Positions 32,675 through 44,443 of a DNA stretch of 64,000 nt are shown here, in pieces. Under the pieces are notes generated by a model. The model was not told the DNA's origin and did not search any database. It was given only the letters and a program-made list of their open reading frames with translations. The translations under genes and the position numbers were made by a program. The DNA is taken from NCBI RefSeq assembly GCF_947179165.1, contig NC_077240.1:27756001-27820000 (forward strand), written 5' to 3'. Source of the stretch: Solanum dulcamara (Eukaryota; Streptophyta; Magnoliopsida; Solanales; Solanaceae). Numbering within the stretch: position 1 is the stretch's first letter; each line of letters begins with the position of its first letter.

Positions 32675-35600
32675 TCAAAGGTAGAAGTAAGGAATATTAC
32701 CTTGAATATCGTCATCAGAAGGCATAAATAGATGAGGATAGTTAGCCTTCATATCTTCTTCAGCTTCCCATGTAGCCTCTTCAACAAATTGATTTCGCCA
32801 TAGGACTTTGACAGATGCCACTTCCTTAGTTCTTAATTTGCGAACCTGACGATCAAGAATTTGAACTGGAATCTCTTCATAACTCAAACTCTCTTTCACC
32901 CCAATGCTCTCAGCTGGGACAACAAGTGAAGGATCTCCCAAACACTTCTTAAGCATAGAGATGTGAAACACGGGATGAATAGCAGCTAATTCTGGAGGCA
33001 ACTCCAATTCATAGGCTACGTTACCTACCCTCCTCATAATCTGATAAGGACCAATGTAGCGGGGACTAAGCTTCCCTTTCTTTCCAAATCTCATCACACC
33101 CTTCATGGGTGAAACTTTCAAGTATACCCAATCGTACACTTCGAACTCTAAATCTCTTCTTCTAACATCAGTGTAGGATTTTTGGCGACTTTGAGCAGTC
33201 CTCAACCTCTCTTGTATGGTTTTCACCTTCTCCATAGCTTGGTGAACCAAGTCTGGTCCAATCAACTCAGCTTCACCAACTTCAAACCAACCAATTGGTG
33301 ATCTACATCTCCTCCCATATAGAGCTTCATAAGGAGCCATTTGAATACTCGAATGGAAACTATTATTGTATGCAAACTCAATAAGAGGTAAATGATCATC
33401 CCAATTACCTTTGAAGTCAATGACACAGGCTCTTAACATATCCTCCAAAGTCTGTATCGTACGCTCTGCCTGGCCATCTGTTTGCGGATGAAAAGCAGTA
33501 CTAAGGTTCACTCTTGAACCCAAGCCCTTCTGAAATGACTTCCAAAACTGAGCAGTAAATTGAGCTCCCCTATCAGAGATGATAGACAAAGGAACTCCAT
33601 GCAGTCTAACAATCTCTCTAAGATATAGTTTGGCATAATCCTCTGCAGTGTTCGTAGTCTTAACCGGCAAGAAATGGGCCGATTTGGTCATCCTATCCAC
33701 AATCACCCAAATAGAGTCATGTTGTTTGCGGGTTCGTGGTAAACCGGTAATGAAGTCCATATTGATCATTTCCCACTTCCATTCCGGTATCTCTATATTC
33801 TGAGCCACTCCACAAGGCCTTTGGTGCTCAACTTTAACTTGTTGGCAATTTGGGCACTTAGACACAAACTCTGCTATATCTCTCTTCATTCCACTCCACC
33901 AGTATACTTCTCTCAAGTCATGATACATCTTTGTTGAACCTGGATGGATGGAATACTTAGAATTATGGGCTTCTTTCATGATTCTCTCCCTAATACTATC
34001 AACACTTGGAACACATAATCTTTCTTGATATCTCAACACTCCATCTCCCCCTTTGGTAAAAGCCATTACCTTCTGCTTGTGAACCTCATCCTTCAGTTGA
34101 AGAAGAATAGGGTCCTGATCTTGCTTTTCTTTCACCTCTGCAACTAGAGATGATTCGGCTCCATTTCGTACTATTGTACCACCCTCACTAGAGTCAATAA
34201 GTTGAACTCCCAAACGCGCAAGTCTATGCACTTCCTTTGCCAACTCCTTCTTTTCCTCTTCCACATGAGTTGTACTCCCCATAGATAACCTGCTAAGAGC
34301 ATCAGCAACTACATTTGCTTTACCTGGGTGGTAGAGAATGCTCATGTCATAATCCTTGAGCAACTCTAGCCATCTCCTTTGCCTCAAATTCAGCTCCTTC
34401 TGGCTGAATACATACTGTAAGCTCTTATGGTCTGTGAACACATCCACATGTACACCATAAAGATAGTGACGCCAAATCTTAAGAGCAAATACCACAGCTG
34501 CCAACTCAAGGTCATGAGTGGGGTAGTTCCTCTCATGAGTCTTAAGCTGCCTGGAGGCATAGGCAATGACCTTACCTTTCTGCATCAATACACATCCCAA
34601 CCCAACTCTTGAAGCATCACAATAGATTACAAAACCATCCATTCCTTCGGGTAGGGATAGTACTGGAGCAGTAGTCAATCTAGCTTTCAACTCTTGAAAA
34701 CTTTTCTCACAAGCATCAGACCATTGAAACTTAGCCTTCTTCTGAGTCAGCTTAGTCAATGGTGAGGATATGGATGAAAATCCCTCAACAAACCTCCTGT
34801 AGTAACCAGCCAAACCTAAGAAACTCCTTATGTCGGTTGGAGAGGTGGGTCGGGGCCAGTTCTTAACTGCCTCAAGCTTTTGAGTATCAACTTGGATTCC
34901 ATCCCCAGATATAATATGACCTAGGAATGCTACAGACTCAAGCCAAAACTCACACTTTGAAAACTTAGCATACAACTCCTTCTCCTTAAGAGTTTGAAGG
35001 ACAATCCTAAGGTGATTAGCATGCTCACTCTTACTTCTAGAGTAGACCAAAATATCATCGATGAAGACAATTACAAACGTATCTAGGTATGGCTTGAATA
35101 CTCGGTTCATGAGGTCCATAAAAGCTGCTGGAGCATTTGTCAATCCAAAGGACATAACAAGAAACTCAAAATGACCATAGCGGGTTCGAAAAGCCGTCTT
35201 CGGGATGTCACATTCTCTCACTTTCAACTGGTGATAGCCTGATCTGAGGTCTATCTTAGAGAAACATGTGGCACCCTGAAGTTGGTCAAATAAATCATCT
35301 ATTCTGGGGAGAGGGTACTTGTTTTTAATGGTGACCTTGTTTAGTTGTCGGTAATCAATGCACATTCTAAGGGACCCATCTTTCTTTCGCACGAATAGGA
35401 CAGGAGCGCCCCAGGGTGAGACACTTGGCCTAATAAACCCCTTATCTAGGAGGTCTTTCAGTTGTTCTTTCAACTCTTTCAACTTAGCAGGAGCCATCCT
35501 ATAAGGAGGAATAGAGATAGGTTGTGTATCAGGAAGGATATCAATACCAAAGTTTATCTCTCTATCAGGAGGAATTCCGGGTAGATCCTCAGGAAAGACT

Positions 35601-37423
35601 TCAGGAAACTCATTCACAATGGGAACTGACTCAAGAGATGGAGTCTGATCATTAATATTTTTGACTCGAACTATATGATATATACATCCCTTAGAGATTA
35701 ATTTTCTGGCCTTAAGGTAGGAAATAAATTTACCCCTAGGCACTACAGAATTCCCCTTCCACTCTAAGATAGGCTCGTTTGGAAATTGAAACTTGACAAT
35801 TCGGGTCCTACAATCAACCGAAGCATAACAAGAATAAAGCCAGTCCATACCAAGAATCACATCAAAATCAACCATGTCCAACTCAACTAAGTCAGCCATG
35901 GTATCCCTATGATAGATTGACACAGTACAATTTCTATAGACCCTCTCAGCTAAGATAGAATCACCAACAGGAGTAGACACACTGAAAGGCTCAAGAAGAC
36001 ACTCAGGAAGGATCTCAAATTTACTAGCCAAGTAAGGAGTCACAAAAGATAATGTAGCACCCGGATCAAGTAATGCATACACATCAAAAGAAAGGACTCG
36101 AAGCATACCAGTAACAACATCGGGTGCGTTTTCTTGGTCTTGGCGACTACCCATAGCATACAGGCGGTTGGTTCCCCCACCTGCACTTGAAGCTGCACCT
36201 CTATGATTACCTCTATTCTGTGGAGCTGCAGAAGAAAACTGAGCTCTACTACTTCCATCTCCCTGCCTTTTTGAAGGACACTTATTCTGGAAGTGACCTA
36301 TCTTTCCACATCCGTAGCAAGCATTGGTGCCCACACGACATTCTCCCAAATGGAGCCTTCCACATCTAGCACATGGTGGTTTCCCTCTAGAACCTTGAGC
36401 CATACTTAATTGGGACTGAGAACCTTGAGATCGAAAGTTTTGGTGACTTAGAGATCTTTGATCATACCTGGTATTAGGTGTAAAAGTATTTGTTGGGGAA
36501 GGTGCATAATTGGAAGACCTTTTCTGAAAGAAAGACTTGTTACCCTTCCCTTGATTCTGCTCATTCTCATGCCCAACAGACTTAGCCTTCTTGCTTAGGT
36601 GTTCTTCTCGGTCCTTTTTCTTATCATCCTCAACCTGCTGAGCATACACCATCAATCTAGAAAAATCCATGTCAGAAATCATTAGCATTGCCTTACATTC
36701 TTTCTTTACATGTTTGCCTAGGCCAGAGACAAACTTCCTCATCTTAGACCTCATATGGGGAATCATTTCTGGGGCATATTTGGACAATTGAATAAACTTC
36801 AAACTATATTCTTTCACAGTCATACTCTCTTGCTTGAGGTTCACAAACTCCTCAATTTTTGCTTCACGTAGCTCTTGGGGAAAAAAGTTATCAAGAAATG
36901 CTCTTTCAAACTCATCCCAAAGAGCAGGCTCTGCATCTTCACCTCTACTTTCTTCCCACTGGTTATACCAGACATTTGCGACATCCTTGAGTTGATAAGA
37001 CACCAACTCAACACCCTCAATATCTGTAGCATGCATCTCTTTTAGTATCTTCCACATCTCATCAATGAAATTTTGGGGGTCTTCATCAACGTTAGAACCC
37101 GTGAAGACCGGTGGATTCATTCTCAGAAAATCTCTGATCCTCGTGGCAGCAGACGGCTCTTGATAACTAGAGCTAGGAGTTGGTGAACTCTGGCTACTAT
37201 TTCGAGCAGCCACCAACTGGGTGAGCATAGCAATCGCTCCTCGAAAATCATCCTCAGAAGTAGGAGTGGTCTGAACAGTAGGTACTTGGGGTACCTCAGT
37301 AGACCTTGCAGGTCGGCCCCTAGTTCTCCGTGGAGGCATCACTGACTGTGGAACCTCAGTGCTGGGAGCGTTCCTCTGACTAGCTGAACGTTTAGGAGGC
37401 ATGTCTGAAACGTGTAAACGCAC
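32675..37423 (-). CDS. gag-pol polyprotein of a Ty3/gypsy chromovirus
   Basis: One open frame of 1582 codons. The first Met is at 37423, but the eighth residue ([11 protein letters not shown], 37402) is the more family-like start. Order by residue: gag about 95-265; a possible extra knuckle C351-X2-C354-X3-H358-X3-C362; a canonical CX2CX4HX4C knuckle (C369, C372, H377, C382); protease [10 protein letters not shown] with Asp453; RT about 640-830 with FIDD (Asp789, Asp790); RNase H with YCDAS (Asp935), DLELA (Glu973) and FTDHKSL (Asp998). Integrase has an HHCC zinc region (H1153, H1160, C1190, C1193) and the DDE triad Asp1223, Asp1284, Glu1320. A GPF-like module lies near 1440-1490 and a chromodomain at about 1515-1567 ([20 protein letters not shown]). 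It would make the particle, reverse transcribe and integrate the element, the chromodomain probably biasing integration toward particular chromatin. No internal stops. Confidence 0.97.
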   Translation of the reverse strand: MRLHVSDMPPKRSASQRNAPSTEVPQSVMPPRRTRGRPARSTEVPQVPTVQTTPTSEDDFRGAIAMLTQLVAARNSSQSSPTPSSSYQEPSAATRIRDFLRMNPPVFTGSNVDEDPQNFIDEMWKILKEMHATDIEGVELVSYQLKDVANVWYNQWEESRGEDAEPALWDEFERAFLDNFFPQELREAKIEEFVNLKQESMTVKEYSLKFIQLSKYAPEMIPHMRSKMRKFVSGLGKHVKKECKAMLMISDMDFSRLMVYAQQVEDDKKKDREEHLSKKAKSVGHENEQNQGKGNKSFFQKRSSNYAPSPTNTFTPNTRYDQRSLSHQNFRSQGSQSQLSMAQGSRGKPPCARCGRLHLGECRVGTNACYGCGKIGHFQNKCPSKRQGDGSSRAQFSSAAPQNRGNHRGAASSAGGGTNRLYAMGSRQDQENAPDVVTGMLRVLSFDVYALLDPGATLSFVTPYLASKFEILPECLLEPFSVSTPVGDSILAERVYRNCTVSIYHRDTMADLVELDMVDFDVILGMDWLYSCYASVDCRTRIVKFQFPNEPILEWKGNSVVPRGKFISYLKARKLISKGCIYHIVRVKNINDQTPSLESVPIVNEFPEVFPEDLPGIPPDREINFGIDILPDTQPISIPPYRMAPAKLKELKEQLKDLLDKGFIRPSVSPWGAPVLFVRKKDGSLRMCIDYRQLNKVTIKNKYPLPRIDDLFDQLQGATCFSKIDLRSGYHQLKVRECDIPKTAFRTRYGHFEFLVMSFGLTNAPAAFMDLMNRVFKPYLDTFVIVFIDDILVYSRSKSEHANHLRIVLQTLKEKELYAKFSKCEFWLESVAFLGHIISGDGIQVDTQKLEAVKNWPRPTSPTDIRSFLGLAGYYRRFVEGFSSISSPLTKLTQKKAKFQWSDACEKSFQELKARLTTAPVLSLPEGMDGFVIYCDASRVGLGCVLMQKGKVIAYASRQLKTHERNYPTHDLELAAVVFALKIWRHYLYGVHVDVFTDHKSLQYVFSQKELNLRQRRWLELLKDYDMSILYHPGKANVVADALSRLSMGSTTHVEEEKKELAKEVHRLARLGVQLIDSSEGGTIVRNGAESSLVAEVKEKQDQDPILLQLKDEVHKQKVMAFTKGGDGVLRYQERLCVPSVDSIRERIMKEAHNSKYSIHPGSTKMYHDLREVYWWSGMKRDIAEFVSKCPNCQQVKVEHQRPCGVAQNIEIPEWKWEMINMDFITGLPRTRKQHDSIWVIVDRMTKSAHFLPVKTTNTAEDYAKLYLREIVRLHGVPLSIISDRGAQFTAQFWKSFQKGLGSRVNLSTAFHPQTDGQAERTIQTLEDMLRACVIDFKGNWDDHLPLIEFAYNNSFHSSIQMAPYEALYGRRCRSPIGWFEVGEAELIGPDLVHQAMEKVKTIQERLRTAQSRQKSYTDVRRRDLEFEVYDWVYLKVSPMKGVMRFGKKGKLSPRYIGPYQIMRRVGNVAYELELPPELAAIHPVFHISMLKKCLGDPSLVVPAESIGVKESLSYEEIPVQILDRQVRKLRTKEVASVKVLWRNQFVEEATWEAEEDMKANYPHLFMPSDDDIQGNIPYFYL

Positions 37424-37619
37424 GAATTAGAAAGAAAGCTTTTATAGAGTTAAACTCTATCGCACGAACTCAGATTATGAAAGAAGTGAAATAATTCCTA
37501 ATGTCCTATAGCCTCCTGATTATAAGTGTGGTGCACGACACACCTATAAACAAGACTCTACTAGACACGGCTTCATAGACACCCTAGGACTCTTGAACTC
37601 TGTGCTCTGATACCAAGTT
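37424..37619 (-). other. leader and primer binding site (initiator tRNA-Met) of the chromovirus
   Basis: Just inside the 5' LTR the minus strand reads ACTTGGTATCAGAGCACAGA, containing TGGTATCAGAGC, complementary to the 3' end of initiator tRNA-Met, at about 37602-37613. The remaining 170 bp to the start codon show no upstream gene. Confidence 0.92.
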
Positions 37620-39765
37620 TGTCACGCCCTGAGAGGGTACCCTAGGCGTGGCCGGCACTCAGAAACCATCTCTGGCTTCCGAGAGAACCACTTGGTCTCA
37701 TTACTCATTTGTTCATCAGCGGAAGACTTAATAATACTAATGTGGGATTGTCATAATCAAAGGAAAAATATATAATTCTTAGAAGAAGTAGTTTCTAAGG
37801 AGAACTACTCTGATTACATCATCAGACTCTGTCTATGAAGCCTCTAATACTTCTTAGATGGTGCCAATGACATGTCCATGGCTACCTCAAAAGAAACATC
37901 ACACTCAACAATAATAAAAGGATAAGAAGTTCCTTCGAATACAAGAAGGACTCACCAAATAGCTGAAAAGAAATGATCTTCAACGATGCGCCTGTTGAGG
38001 ATCTCTAACACCTGTATCTGCATCATAAAACGATGCAGGTCGAATGACGTCAGTACGTGGAATGTACGAGTATGTAAAATGGCAGGAAGGTAAGGACAAA
38101 TATCAAGAAACTCCTCTCAAGAAAACTCAGCTCAGAACTGAACATGAATATGTAATGCAAGTTTAAAATATAATAATAAAAATAATAGTAATAAGCAATG
38201 CTTACTCAGTTGGGAGTTTCTCTAACCGACAACCATCACTTATGAGCTAGCGATGATACAACGAAGCGATGTCGTTGCCACATCCATCCAATACCTTGCC
38301 AGGGTAAAGGACATCACCATCTTGGATCCATTCATCAAAGTCCTCTTTTTGGGACTTAAGAGACATAGCCTCCATCCTACGCTGGCTACGTAGTTCTGGG
38401 GTTTGAGTCAATTAAACTCTTACCCAACTCGGTGCTCAATACTACTCCCAAAATATGTGCTCATATTAAACTCATCATCTAGTCTCATTGGACTTTAATT
38501 TAAATCATCAAACTCATCTCATTTCATGTTCATCAATCATTATACTTCCAAAAAACATCATTTACATCTCATCAAAACATCTTGCTCAAAATATCATTCT
38601 CTCAAATTCATTCAAATTCAACTCTTTTACTCTTTCAAAACTCAATAAAATACATATATAGTATTAATTCATATAACTCTCTTTTTATCAATAAAAATAA
38701 TAAAAAGCCAACATCTTTACTCAAAACATATGTAAAAATATTCATGAACATCAAATCAATTAGGATTCATGGGAAAGTAGCCATGAACAATAATTCCAAT
38801 AATATGAGAGATAACAATAATAATAATATTAATGCATAAATATATCAAACTCAATAGAAGAAGAATTAATTCATCTAGAATTTAAGATTTGAATAAAACT
38901 CAACTATAACTCAATTATAATAAATTTAAATATTGGGCGCATGGACGAACTCAATCCAATGCTATGAAAGCCTTACATACCTTAAATTCGAAGGTTTACT
39001 CCGAATTGGAATACTCTTGGATCCCTAGCCTTTTCTCCTCGCCGGAGCGTTTTGTGTACTACCCAAAGTATAAGAATAACCGGAGTAGTATTTTTATACT
39101 ACTAAAACTAAAACTATATTTGAGAAGAAGTATATAGAGAGAAGAAATGTTTAGGAAAGCTTGATGAATAAAATGAGGAAATAAGGTGGGTATTTATAGG
39201 TGGGAAAGAGGGACCTAACAATAAATAAAATAATTATAAAGAAAAATCTGAAAATTTAATGGAATATATTGATGTCATGGATGATGTTAAATGGAGGACA
39301 ATTTATGTCATGCATGATGTCAAATGCATCTAGATGTTTCCATGGTAGGTAAGATGAGTTCTTTTTAACAGAATACTCATTTTCGAAGCTACGTTTGAAT
39401 AAGATAAATTCCTTATTAGGATTTGGTTTCTTCATAAGAATTGTAGATATGGAAGTCTAGTTTCATATCGTTCAAGAATCAACCAATTTGGAGCAACCTA
39501 CAGTGAGATATGAATTTTCTTCTATCAACACTCAATTCCGTCACAGCACTATATCTTGCAAAGATTAATTTATTTGACCTACTTATACTCCGAATTGGAA
39601 GTTATGTTCTTCATGAAAGTTGTAGGTAAGGATGTTGTGATTACCCAGAAATTTGAATCACCTAATTTGGACCAACCTATGAAAAGTTATGCCCAAAATA
39701 CAAAGGCTGTATTATTTTTGTCGAGAATTGAAATACCGACATACAACATTTTAGGGGTTGTTACA
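37620..39765 (-). repeat. 5' LTR of the intact chromovirus
   Basis: 2146 bp, collinear with 30399-32544 with no length change. On the minus strand it starts TGTAACAACCCCTAAAATG and ends GGCGTGACA, and drives transcription toward 37423. A TATA-like TATTTATAGGTGGG is visible on the plus strand near 39190, whose complement could serve as TATA on the minus strand. Confidence 0.96.
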
Positions 39766-39770
39766 CTGAG

Positions 39771-39808
39771 TGCCGATCACGTCTAGGGTACCCTCTCGGG
39801 GCGTGAAA
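39771..39808 (+). repeat. gypsy solo LTR, last 38 bases (right part of 27231-30398)
   Basis: TGCCGATCACGTCTAGGGTA followed by CCCTCTCGGGGCGTGAAA is the reverse complement of the typical TGTCACGCCCTGAGAGGG LTR end. It completes the interrupted LTR and is followed by AAAGT, the partner of GAAGT at 27226-27230. Confidence 0.85.
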
Positions 39809-40490
39809 AAAGTAACTTGTTTTAACAAAGTTTACGAAGTCAGGCAAGAAGAACATGACATTAAAGCTCTATTAATTTTGTAACATTCAATTAATAGTAT
39901 TGGATGAAACTTGTTCACTTTGAGAAAGTAAATGAATGTTTTTGTCCATTGATGTGTTTCAATAATAACATTTAAATAATAAATATAAATAAAAGATGTT
40001 TTGGCTAAAATTTTAATCAACACAAATATTCAACATTTGAATTTTAAAATCAACAATGATGTAAAACCTAGTTTGTCATATTATACAAATAAATTATTTT
40101 AAAAATAAATTGTAATTTTAATTTTATATTGAGTGTATTGTAAATATTGATTGATAAGAAATATTAAACAATTTGTAATATTTAAATCCTAGCGACATTG
40201 CTTACCAAAATATGGTACAGTTGAATTTGTAATACGGTTAAAAACACATATGTTGATTTTATTTTGTTAGGTTCAATATCAGATGAATATGTTAACAAAT
40301 AAAAGTAAAGAACAAGGTGAACGTAAACAAAGAAAGTTATATGAAGCAATTTGACTTCGATGATGAGTGTTTACACTGAATTTGATGTTGTTCAAATGAT
40401 TTTAATTTCAGATCTAATATCATTCAAATAAATAAATAATATAAAGACTTAATAAATATGAAAAGCATTAAAAATAGGAATATAAGTGTA
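39809..40490. other. AT-rich interval without a recognised feature
   Basis: Low GC, no plausible frame, and no terminal repeat pair. It is probably the intergenic DNA that received the flanking elements. The last five bases, GTGTA, form the left target duplication of the next element. Confidence 0.5.
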
Positions 40491-43400
40491 TGTAATTATC
40501 ATAAAGGTTATTTTCGAAATTTTTTATGAAATGACTATGTTACCCCTCCCTATAGTTGCCCTGGGTCATTTTGATCAATGTTTAGTGTTAGTTCTGGAGA
40601 TTTGTTAAAAGTTTTGAGTTTTTGAAATATTTAGATTTTAGAGGCTTAAATTGTTCAAAAAGTGGTATTTGGTGTCAACCAAAATTACAAGTCTCGAAAT
40701 AAAATTCCATCAATTTCATTAGATTCAAAATGTAGAATTTGGTTTAAGAGAGTCATCATTTTTGAAATTGGAGTTATATTCGAGATTTGAGGTCCTAAGT
40801 TGAAAATTAATTTTTTTTTATTAAGGTTTGACTTTGGTCAACATTCATAGTTCGGATGCTCATATTGAATTTTCGACGATTTTGTTAGATCCAGGATATG
40901 ATTTTAGGCCTAGGAGTAAGAGTGGTTTAGGTTTAATTTTTAGAGGTCCCGAGCTTGATTTGATCTTTTGGGGCTTAAAGTTAGTTTTCGTTGGGACTTA
41001 TAGGGTTCCAGGTTAAGGAAACCTTAAATTCGAATTTTGATGGTTTCATTGAGTTCGAAGTGTCGAATTTAATAAAGGAACATATATTGTTTTTGTGCTT
41101 GGGGTTCCGAACGAATCCCTATGGTCCATTCGGAGTTTTGTAACTTGAGTTTGGTGCTGTTAACTGGTGCACTCAACTTCTTATTTGCATTCGCAGAGCT
41201 CCCCAGCCATGTCCGCGATGTTAGGCCTCATTGACCTCCACATTTGTGAGGCATAGACCGTGTTTGCTAGCGTCCTATCAATTGGACTCCGAGATCGCGA
41301 TAGTCTTGGCCGCGATCGCAATGAGGGAGTTAGTGTTGACTCCACGTTTACAGGATGGGGTCTACGATCGCGGAGAGTTGAGCGACCTGAACAATAAGTT
41401 AATTCTGAAAGTCAGATTTTAGCCATTTTTAGACCATGTAAGCTCGAGAGAGGGTGATTTCGTGAGGGGTTTTTCATAGAATCTTGTGTGTAAGTAATTT
41501 TATCCCATAATCTTCATTACTCATTAAATTTATCTTGATTTTACCTTTAATTCGGGATTTTGAACTTCAAGTTTAGGAGTTTTGCCTTGAACTCAAAATT
41601 TTACAAAAAATGAGTTTACAAACTAATTTCAACTCCAAATTTAAATTTATTTTCGACATTGATTTCCTAATACTTCAATGAACATTTTCATAGAAATTTT
41701 CAGATTTACCTTCTTTTTTTCAAAATCGAGTTTTTGTTTCAATTTTAATCCGAATTTTAATAATTATGATTTGAGTGTCGTTTAACTCGTATTCTTCTTG
41801 AGAATTCACATTCGATTAGATTTAGTCAATTCAAAGTGTCGACGTAAGGTCAAGGCTCAAGTTTCAGACTAGTTGTGATTAAATTCGAGGTAAGTGTATT
41901 TCTAAATCTTTGTCAAGCTTGTAAAGTTTTATACTTCTTACTATGTGTGTGTTAGGGAGTAATGACAATTTTGATTCGGGAATTACTTATGAACTTGGAA
42001 TGAACTTATGGATAACGAATAGGTAATAAAAGGAAATTTGATGAATTCTAACAATATGTGCGATATGATTGCTGATATTGACTTACTTGAGATAGCGTGC
42101 CTTGACTATATTGATATGACTCATAAGTTTTTATGTTTATCATTGTAATTTGCTATATATGTGAACATTCCTATGTTGTACTTGTTCTATGGCACAACCA
42201 AAATAGAATACTTGTGGTAATAATGAGAAATATGGGACATGCCACATGCTCTATGGCAGAGTTTATAAGAAATAAGAGTCGAGCCACATGCTCTGTGGAA
42301 GGTAATATATAAAGGGTCGATCCACACACACCGTGATAGGTTACACAGACATATTGGTCCTCATAGGTTTCACACTAAGATTCAGTAGATGTGTATCGGT
42401 AAGACAAATATACATTATATTATTTGACATAACATTGCATTGTATTGCACTTCATTGATTGTCTATGGAATTGTGTTTACCCCTATGATATCCTGTGATT
42501 AATATATCTTAACACTTGACTGAATTATTTGAAATATTGAGAATTGTTATAACATATATGCTACTTGTAATATATATTGCTAGATTGGGTTGGCTTGCAC
42601 GCAGGTTGTAGTTATGGAGGTTCAGTTGGTGTGGTAGGAGTATTCGAGTTATATATAACTTTTCTTATGTTTAATTGAATTTTAGAGGTTTCGAGCTTAA
42701 TTTGATCTTTTGATGCTTAAAGTTAATTTTGTTGCAATTTATCGAGTTTTGGGTTAAGAAGACCTTGTATTTTAATTCTAATGATTCCATTGAGTCAGTA
42801 ACGTCGAATTTAGTAGGGTGACATATATGGTTTTTGTGCTTGGGGTTCTAAACAAATTCTGAGGGTCCGTTCGAAGTATTGTAACTTGAGTTTAGTTGCT
42901 GTCAACTGGGGTCCTCAACTTCTTATTCATGTTCTCGGAGCTGCCCAGCCACGTTCGCGATGTTAGTCCTTAATGATCTCCGCGTTCGCGAGGAAAAAAT
43001 CACATTCACGAAGGGTCCGATCGATTGGTCTCCATGATCGCGATAGTCTTGGCTACGATTATGATGAGGGAGTTAGTATTGACTCTACGTTCATAGGGTA
43101 GGGTCCGCAATCGGTACAATTGAGTGATCTTAACAATATGTTATTCCCAAAAGTCAGTTTTAGCCATTTTCTACCATTTTTAGACCTTGTAAGGTCGAAA
43201 GAGGGTGGTTTCAAGAGGGATTTTGCCTGTAATCTTACAGATAAGTGATTTTAACCCATTATAGAAGGAAATTTGATGAATTTTAACGATATGCGCGATA
43301 TGTTTGTTGATATTGACTAACTTAAGATAGAGTGCCTTGACTATATTAATATTACTCGTGAGTTGTTATGATTATCATTGTACTTTGTTATATGTGTGAA

Positions 43401-44237
43401 CATGCCTATGTTGTTCTTGTCCTATGGTACAACTGAAATGAAACACTTGTGGTAATAATGAGAAATATGGGATAGGCCACATGCTCTGTCGCAGAGTTTA
43501 TGAGAAATAGAGGTCAAGCCACATGCTTCGTGTCAGGTACTATATAAAGTGTCGGGCTACACGCTCCGTGATAGGTTACATGGACAAATATGTCCTCCAT
43601 GGATTTTGGATTGAGATTCAGCGGATTTACCCTGTGATATCCTGATTACTGATATATCTTGATACTTTACTGAGTTATTTGAAATATTGAAAACTATTAT
43701 AACATAAATTTTACTTGTAATAAAATTGCTAGATTGGGTTGGTTTGCATGCAGGTCATAGTTATGGGGGTTCGATTGGTGTGGTAGGAGTATTTGAGTTC
43801 TATATAGATTTTCTTATGTTTAGTTTTGCACTTGCTGGGTACCATGTTGTTGGTACTGACTTCTTACTTCTACATGTGTGTAGATTGTGAGCCTAGACCT
43901 ATGTGATACCTCATTTCTTTCATCCACCTCCGAGGCTACTATCTAGAGTGACTGAGGTAGCTATTTCATCACTTCAGTGGATAACTTTACTCCTATTATA
44001 TGTTTTAGTTCTATTTTGAGACAAAGATATTGAGACTTGTATTTCTTTCTATATTCTATGTATTGTCTAGAGGTTTGTACACGTGACAACCAGTTTTGGG
44101 GTATTTTTGAGATTAGTTACCTGTTTTTGATTATGGTACATTTTGATTTACTTTCGTATTTATTTTTCATTGGTTTAGACTAACTTATCTTAGTGGGTTA
44201 AGATGGGTACCATTACACCCAAATTTGGATCGTGAAA
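40491..44237 (+). repeat. left LTR with an internal partial duplication
   Basis: 3.75 kb against 2.54 kb for the right LTR. The excess arises because sequence like 40936-42650 is repeated, with an internal deletion of about 0.5 kb, at about 42665-43815. The join at 42660-42690 falls at GTTTAATT, present in both donor positions. CpG-rich blocks lie at 41180-41400 and 42940-43120. The frames at 40828, 41231 and 44274 are by chance. Confidence 0.85.
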
Positions 44238-44239
44238 AA

Positions 44240-44256
44240 TGGTATCAAAGCCCTAG
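44240..44256 (+). other. primer binding site, initiator tRNA-Met type
   Basis: TGGTATCAAAGCCCTAGG begins three bases after the LTR end and differs from the usual TGGTATCAGAGC by one base. Confidence 0.8.
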
Positions 44257-44443
44257 GTTCATAGGTCTTATGTGTGGACAAGCCAAGTCTAAGTAGAGTC
44301 TCGAGAATCGGTAGAGAGACCCATTTGTACTTATCTATAAGAGGATATGATGATGGTTACAAATTTCCCCTTTTGTTCTTTAAATTCGTATTGTGCGTGG
44401 TTACTTGTGTTGGTGTTGAGTTTTTGCATGTTCTTTTTGACAG

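Larger units (their letters stand above)
30399..39765 (-). mobile_element. complete Ty3/gypsy chromovirus (Tekay/Del-like), structurally intact
   Basis: 9367 bp with two LTRs of identical length (2146 bp), a TGGTATCAGAGC primer site for initiator tRNA-Met, a PPT and one uninterrupted gag-pol frame. The target duplication CTGAG is perfect (30394-30398 and 39766-39770). By eye about 13 differences separate the LTRs (roughly 0.6 percent), which points to a young insertion. All catalytic residues I can check in protease, RT, RNase H and integrase are present, and a chromodomain ends the protein. It is inserted into an older related LTR in opposite orientation. The clade name is inferred from the chromodomain and organisation. 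Confidence 0.97.
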
